DNA from: Choristoneura fumiferana
Lineage: Eukaryota; Arthropoda; Insecta; Lepidoptera; Tortricidae
DNA length: 64,000 bases
Reading direction: 5' to 3'
NCBI RefSeq assembly: GCF_025370935.1
Contig: NC_133497.1
Span: 7,368,008-7,432,007 of the forward strand
The notes beneath the pieces are model-generated. The model was not told where the DNA came from, ran no database searches, and saw nothing but the letters and a program-made list of their open reading frames with translations. Shown in pieces: positions 59,138-64,000 of the stretch. A program made the translations under genes and the position numbers. Positions within the stretch are counted from its first letter, which is position 1; every line of letters starts with the position of its first letter.

Positions 59138-60902
59138 CGTCCGGATCGGCTTTCGGCCTACGGGGCTCGATCCCTAACGACTCAATACTAAAATGCTCTC
59201 TTATCATCGCTAGAGCTGGGTCGTCGCGCTGGCTCGCTCTTATGTGGTTGACGCGTGCTACGTCTCTGCTCGACATGGCATCCTTGCCGTGAAGGACCCA
59301 TCCTAAACTCGTCAAGCTAGCGACCGGATCGTCTTTCTTGCCTACTTTTAATTGCCGCGACGTAATTAAATGCCAGTTGTCTTGGCCTATTAAAACCGTC
59401 GGTTTCGCGTAATCGTAGCAAAGCTCGTCTTCGATTTCAATGAGATGACTACACCGCATTACTAGCTCGCGATCTACCTGCTGTGGCGCGAGATTCAACT
59501 GATCGATAGTATGCGCATCCATTGACTCGTAATTACGATTACACAAGCCGCGAATTGACAATTTAATTCGACACGATTCCGAGTCGCTTACCACGTTACC
59601 CCCCACTCCCTCGATCGTAAGAGGTTCGCTTCGACCCCTAGGTATTACTTCATCGGCCACGCCCCTTTCGACTAACGTCATCGTGGAGCCTTCGTCCAAC
59701 AATGCGTGGGTCGTGACCGTTCCTAATGGACCGCGAATCTCTACCGGAATGATCTTGAGGTAGGTACTAGACTGACTAACGTGATTTACCGAACTTACCT
59801 TACCGTGGTTCGACGTCACGTGTTCGGGCGTTTTGCTATCGCTACTATGCAATAACCTATGATGCGACGCCTCGCATCCCTTCAAGCCGCACGGTACATA
59901 TTTACATTTATACGGACGTCTATGGTTGTCGCCTAGACACCGAAAACACAGCCTAAAACGCTTCGCAGCTGCCCATCTATTAGCGACGTTTAAATTGGCA
60001 AAATCTGCGCACTCGGCGGTCACGTGATTGCCGTTGCACATTACGCATTTACCACCTTTCGACTCTGACGTCTCGGGTTTGTTTGGGCTGGGCGAAGTTT
60101 TAGGTTGAGTTTTCGCGGGCTTTTTGCTTACGAACTTTTTTTTACTTAAACTTGCTACAACGGCGCGCGGACGCGGTTCGATTTCGGCCTCTGACTCCGA
60201 ACGTGAACTCGAACTACTATCGCTATACGCACGGGATCGCGGGGGGTGCCCCCTCGCCCCTGTCACGTGGTTCGTCCTATGTCTCGATTTACGTTCGTCG
60301 CGCGCAGTTTCGTAAGCAAACATGGCTCCGCATTGATCACCTACATTATTTAAAAATCGCGACAACAATATGAGCTCCGGTGCTCCTGCGTGAGCGGCCC
60401 TAAATTCATACCATTTGAATTTTAGGATGAGGTTCAATTTATCAACGACTCTATTTACGAGCTCGGGTGAATACAGATACTGCGGTTGATTGAGTGTTTT
60501 GATTGCCGCTACTGTATTCGCAACTTTATTGGCAAACGAAGCAATGTTTCTGCCGTCGTCGGCCAATCGTGGCATGCGCTTTATGTTTTCGAGCTCTGTC
60601 AGAATAAGCATCTCCGGGCGTCCGTATCGCCGTTCTAACGCGTCAATAATTTCGTACGGATCCGTAACTGTATATAAGATCGCCCTGACAGACTCGCGAG
60701 CCGCGCCGCGTAACGCTTTCCTCAGCCGCGCGACGTTTTGAACGTCAGAAAACATATTTTCGGTGTCGTTAAAAACCGTTTTGAACGCCATCCATTCGGC
60801 TATCGTGCCGTCAAAATGCGGCAATTCGTGTATGAATTTAGGTACGTTCGTATTTTTACCTAAACTGACCGCTTGTACTATGGCTTCTGCTAACTTCGAC
60901 AT
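58914..60902 (-). pseudogene. BEL/Pao gag and protease
   Basis: An open frame of 662 codons. Gag (DUF1759-like) begins near 'VPKFIHELPHFDGTIAEWMA' and runs through 'ALRGAARESVRAIL'. A Ser/Arg-rich linker follows, then zinc-binding Cys/His motifs ('CVMCNGNHVTAEC', 'CFRCLGDNHRR') and an aspartic protease of the DUF1758 type with 'THALLDEGSTMTLV' at about residue 400, and 'GWVLHGKD' further on. The frame shifts into RT near 59010. It would form the particle and process the polyprotein in an active element. Confidence 0.9.
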
Positions 60903-61480
60903 ATCATTTGCGTTGCCGTTCGTCGCACCCGCGGGGCGGCGTGCGATCGTGATGACGGATCGGGCGCGCGTGCATTTACTTCAATTTCCGGCGGATCTGT
61001 CCGTGACCTACCTGCGATTGCCTGCCTATTAATAACTCGCTGATTAGACACCCAACCCTCTAGCCGTGACTCCTCATACGGTGGCACCGCGTCGCTGGAG
61101 TTTGCCCGTACGACCCGGGCGATCTCCAAGCGACTTCTGGCAGCTGCGGATGCCGCCTGAGCCCTGACTACCTCTGCGTCCTGAGCAGCGAGCTCAGCCT
61201 CTAATAGTTCCAAACGACTAATCGCCTGCCTCGTAGGCATGTTAACGACAGTGCCCGGAGCACTCGCGTCCCTATGCAACGAAATATCAATTCCTATGTC
61301 GCCTAAATGTGATTCTATCACCGCTGGTTGCGTGCCACTACCGCCGTCCAATTCTCTAGTGCCGGTGCCATTACTCCATGTATTTGTTTCCGCGGACGTC
61401 GTCTCGCCAGTTGTAGGCGTGTCGACGGAAACTGTCTTCTTGCCGGAGCGTAACACACGGCTGTCCGTGCCGTCCTGCAT
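60890..61480 (-). pseudogene. BEL/Pao polyprotein N-terminus
   Basis: ATG at 61480. 'DSRVLRSGKKTVSVDT' is the typical opening of insect BEL/Pao gag. A coiled-coil-like stretch follows ('ISRLELLEAELAAQDAEVVR', 'ARSRLEIARV'). The frame overlaps the next one by 13 nt and differs by a shift, which I read as an indel and not as programmed frameshifting, because nothing slippery is seen at the overlap. Confidence 0.8.
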
Positions 61481-62102
61481 CGCGCACGAGGGTCCCTACG
61501 CTACTTAAAACTAACACTTCACTCCCTACGTTTCGTCCTAACCGCTAACAGCCTGAGCGGAGGCCTACCGCGGTGAGTCCGCTCAGGAATAGGAATGTAG
61601 GGAATAGGTTAGGTAGGAAACCTGTCGGCAGAGAGAACCAAAGCTTAGGGCCGCTCAGGACTGGTAGGAACGACCAGCCCCTCGACGTTACCAACTTGTG
61701 GTCCCTTTACTATGGCTCCGTACCGACGCAGGTCAGGCTGTGACGTCTTAAAAAAGACGCGTGGAGTCGCCCTTAGTCCACTGTGTTTCGTACGACTGTG
61801 GCCTTTAACACCGCTAGGTGGCCTGCGTAAGTTTGCTTCCAAGTAATTAACAATGGCAAACAACCAGAGTTAATACTCGCGCGTACTTGTTTCTTTCTTG
61901 AATAACGAAGGCACGGTGGATGTACGACGAAACACGACGAAAATATGACGAAAACACGATGCAAACGCGAAGGAAACCACGACGTTGATTTTCTTTCTTC
62001 TATTATGAAAATCTTCGGCACCCGCCTGGTTTCTTGAATTTTCGTCAGCAATAACAGCACAGCAATTCTTCTAGTACAGGGATTCGGCTTCTGAAGGACC
62101 AC
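61481..62102 (-). other. BEL leader and primer-binding site
   Basis: 622 bp between gag and the 5' LTR without a convincing ORF. The primer-binding site is at 62085-62101 (minus strand 'tggtccttcagaagccg'), one base from the LTR, the same one-base spacing as in the Copia element. Confidence 0.7.
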
Positions 62103-62583
62103 TGTTCGGCGTACGTGCACACCGAATAGACGATTTTTGAGGACTGTACTTGGTGGTGAATAAAACAATACTTTCTTGTATAAATTGCTGACGAAGGAGC
62201 GGAGCGGAGCAGAGATGTTGACGGTGCGGGATCGGTGAGTAGAATGAATAGGAAATATCGCGCGCGTGGTTTTAATGCCACGCGCTCGAGCGATGCGGAA
62301 GGGTGCAGGTGAGAGGATGGGGGCGTGGCTTATGGCCAATAGGAAGGAAGGTAGGAGTGAAAGGTAAATTGCAATTATTTATTTATAAAAACACGTACAC
62401 ATTAAATAAAGAAATAAAATCATCAATATAAAACAAAAAACAAAACAACTTCTATTATATAAAATGACAACTTACGAGCTACGTGTAAAATATAATAATA
62501 AATCAACTTACATAACTACCTTAGCCTAAACACGAAAGAAAATACGATATACATAACTTATAACTACCTAGCTATTTTATACA
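62103..62583 (-). repeat. BEL/Pao 5' LTR
   Basis: 481 bp, plus-strand ends 'tgttcggcgtac' and 'ttttataca'. Nearly the same as the 3' LTR apart from the 63-bp duplication and small changes ('gttgacgg' against 'gttaacgg'). The flanks ('accaa' left of the 3' LTR, 'ctctt' right of this one) do not match, so the two LTRs probably come from different insertions. Confidence 0.9.
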
Positions 62584-62959
62584 CTCTTAGTTGAGACACA
62601 TCTGTTAAGGAAGTTTCAGTTATGCTCTACGCACAAAGTACGCTAAACGTTGCGTGTACGCGCAAATTTTTTTCCATCTTCGCTTTTACTACAAGACTTT
62701 TATTTCAAAAAGGTTAAACATGCGATTGGTGCCAGATGGCTGCCTGGGCTCTTGGTGCATTATGTTAAATTTAATTTATATAAAACTATCAGAAATTAAC
62801 TGAATACAATCTTATAGTACCAGGGTAGATAAGAAAACCTTAATTTATAACAATAACAAAATATCACAAACAATATTTATTTTCAAATGGTTAATAATTT
62901 CTCTGTTCGTCATCTTTGACACACGTTGGGGCGGAAATTGGACTTCTAGTGCCTACCAA
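62584..62959 (+). repeat. Right copy of the ~360-bp flanking direct repeat
   Basis: Starts 'ctcttagttgagacacatct' and ends 'gcctaccaa', then continues uninterrupted into 'ttaaatcag'. Matches 50216-50573. It holds about 30 extra bases near 62828-62860 and several 1-nt differences. Confidence 0.85.
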
Positions 62960-63389
62960 TTAAATCAGTTTAATTCAATAAATAAAAAAAATAGAAAAGA
63001 CCACCATCCACAGCGCAGGTTTCGTCAGGCAAATATTGGAGATATCCGCAACTGGCTCCGTCAACAAAACAAATTCTGATCCACAACATACTTATTTAGT
63101 CATCACCCTAATCCTAAAGCTATCCCGGACCGATGCAATTCACCAAACGTACCAAAAATACTACTGTACTAATAATTAAACTTAATGTTTAAACACTTAC
63201 TTGTTTATTGTGAAAAGTGCTTAAACTAATAATTTAAGTTATAAGTTTTACAAAATTACCTAATCCTAGCCTAACCTACAATAATGTATTGTTGTCGATA
63301 GCTGAGTGTTCACACTAGTGAATCGTCTTTCCATTTTTCAACTTGCTTTGCAGACATTAACTTTAACTGATAACTTAAAGAATTGCCTT

Positions 63390-63600
63390 GCTCACCCGCG
63401 ACCTTACGATAGCTAAGCTTATGCAAAATATGCGTGTTCATGCAGTTCCTCCCCCTCCACACTGTAAGAACACACACAAATCACACAAACCCATCTATCA
63501 CCACCCCACACTACACTGACGTGTTTCGAACTCAACCAGAGCTCATCTTCAGAGTGACACAACCGTACACCATGCTACCAGTGTTAGACTAACGAACCAC
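63390..63600. repeat. Degraded copy of the intron-5 MITE, inverted
   Basis: 'cacccgcgacc', 'cagttcctccccctccacac', 'acccatctatcaccacccca' and 'gagctcatcttcagagtgac' match the reverse complement of 21997-22217. The terminal repeats have decayed. Confidence 0.7.
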
Positions 63601-64000
63601 AACCACCGTTTTAATTTGTCACTGTAACTCCCCAAGTACCCACATATATTTATGAAACAAAACAAAACTACCCACAAATTATTAATATTTTTTTAAATCA
63701 TCCTTCAAAACTACCTTGATTTTTATTTATTTACTGTCAAGGCATGTTTATTACAACCATTGCTGAAATTAGATCCAAGCCGTAGCAAGGGAGATGAAAC
63801 TAAATTTACCTGCTCATTAATAATAGACCTCATACTGTTGTATCTAATTATCTCTTTCTTTAGACTAGTAGGGAAAGATCCGTATTCAAATGATAGATTT
63901 ATTAGGTGTGACAGATGAATTGAGAGTGGAAATGCAATTGATTTTAAGATTTTGTTGGTAAGTAATTGATCGTAACCGGTAGCCGGTGTATTTCTGAGGG
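63601..64000. other. AT-rich intergenic DNA, no feature seen
   Basis: No ORF of note and no repeat structure that I can support up to the window edge. Confidence 0.4.

Noticed and set aside
60890..60902. Programmed frameshift between the two BEL gag frames
   Set aside because: No slippery heptamer or following structure is evident, and indel-type differences are common in this element, so a simple indel is likelier.
61773..62339. 188-codon minus-strand ORF over the BEL 5' LTR and leader (and 60-70-codon frames in the other LTR)
   Set aside because: It spans LTR and primer-binding site, is shared only because the LTRs are repeats, and shows no retroelement domain.

Overview
The window looks like nuclear DNA of a moth or butterfly. 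The evidence is one intron-containing host gene with GT-AG splice sites, lepidopteran-style dispersed repeats (LINE 3' tails with 'catcatcatcatc', LEP1/Helitron-like 'gcgaaagtttgtaag' sequence, 'gggttccg...ggaaccctt' elements), many MITEs, and insect-type BEL/Pao, Copia and CR1/Jockey-group retrotransposons. No bacterial, organellar or CRISPR features are visible. Repeat family names rest on recognition, not on a database search.

Layout. (1) 1-9290: left arm of a very large inverted repeat, made of an ~80-bp satellite array (1-6625) followed by 2.7 kb of non-tandem sequence. (2) 9291-27180: spacer of ~17.9 kb. It holds a 100-N assembly gap (10565-10664), a ~1.16-kb foldback element, about ten MITEs and LINE/SINE fragments, and the only host gene: six coding exons on the plus strand (15496-22392, 297 aa, family not recognised), with a probable two-exon 5' leader and a poly(A) signal. 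(3) 27181-42798: right arm, the reverse complement of the left, with a much longer satellite array that resumes at 48309-49790. Three retroelements interrupt this array: a 525-bp LTR-plus-gag Copia fragment with a 5-bp target duplication, a 5'-truncated LINE (42799-48308), and a second LINE (44498-46651) nested in the first. (4) 50216-62959: a BEL/Pao retrotransposon composite on the minus strand, with LTRs at both ends. Its reverse transcriptase region is present twice, separated by a 3'-truncated Copia element. The composite is bracketed by ~360-bp direct repeats of flanking DNA. (5) 62960-64000: AT-rich intergenic DNA with one dispersed repeat.

The order of events can be partly read from the nesting: satellite expansion came before both the Copia fragment and the outer LINE, the outer LINE before the inner LINE, and BEL before Copia. 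None of the transposons looks intact. Paralogous copies differ mainly by 1-4-nt insertions or deletions, often in homopolymers, so some frameshifts may be long-read consensus errors. The most interesting points are the gene-bounding inverted satellite arms (real palindrome or scaffolding artefact), the apparent origin of the satellite from an element terminus, the unrecognised six-exon gene, and a series of covarying hairpins in the 3' part of the outer LINE.
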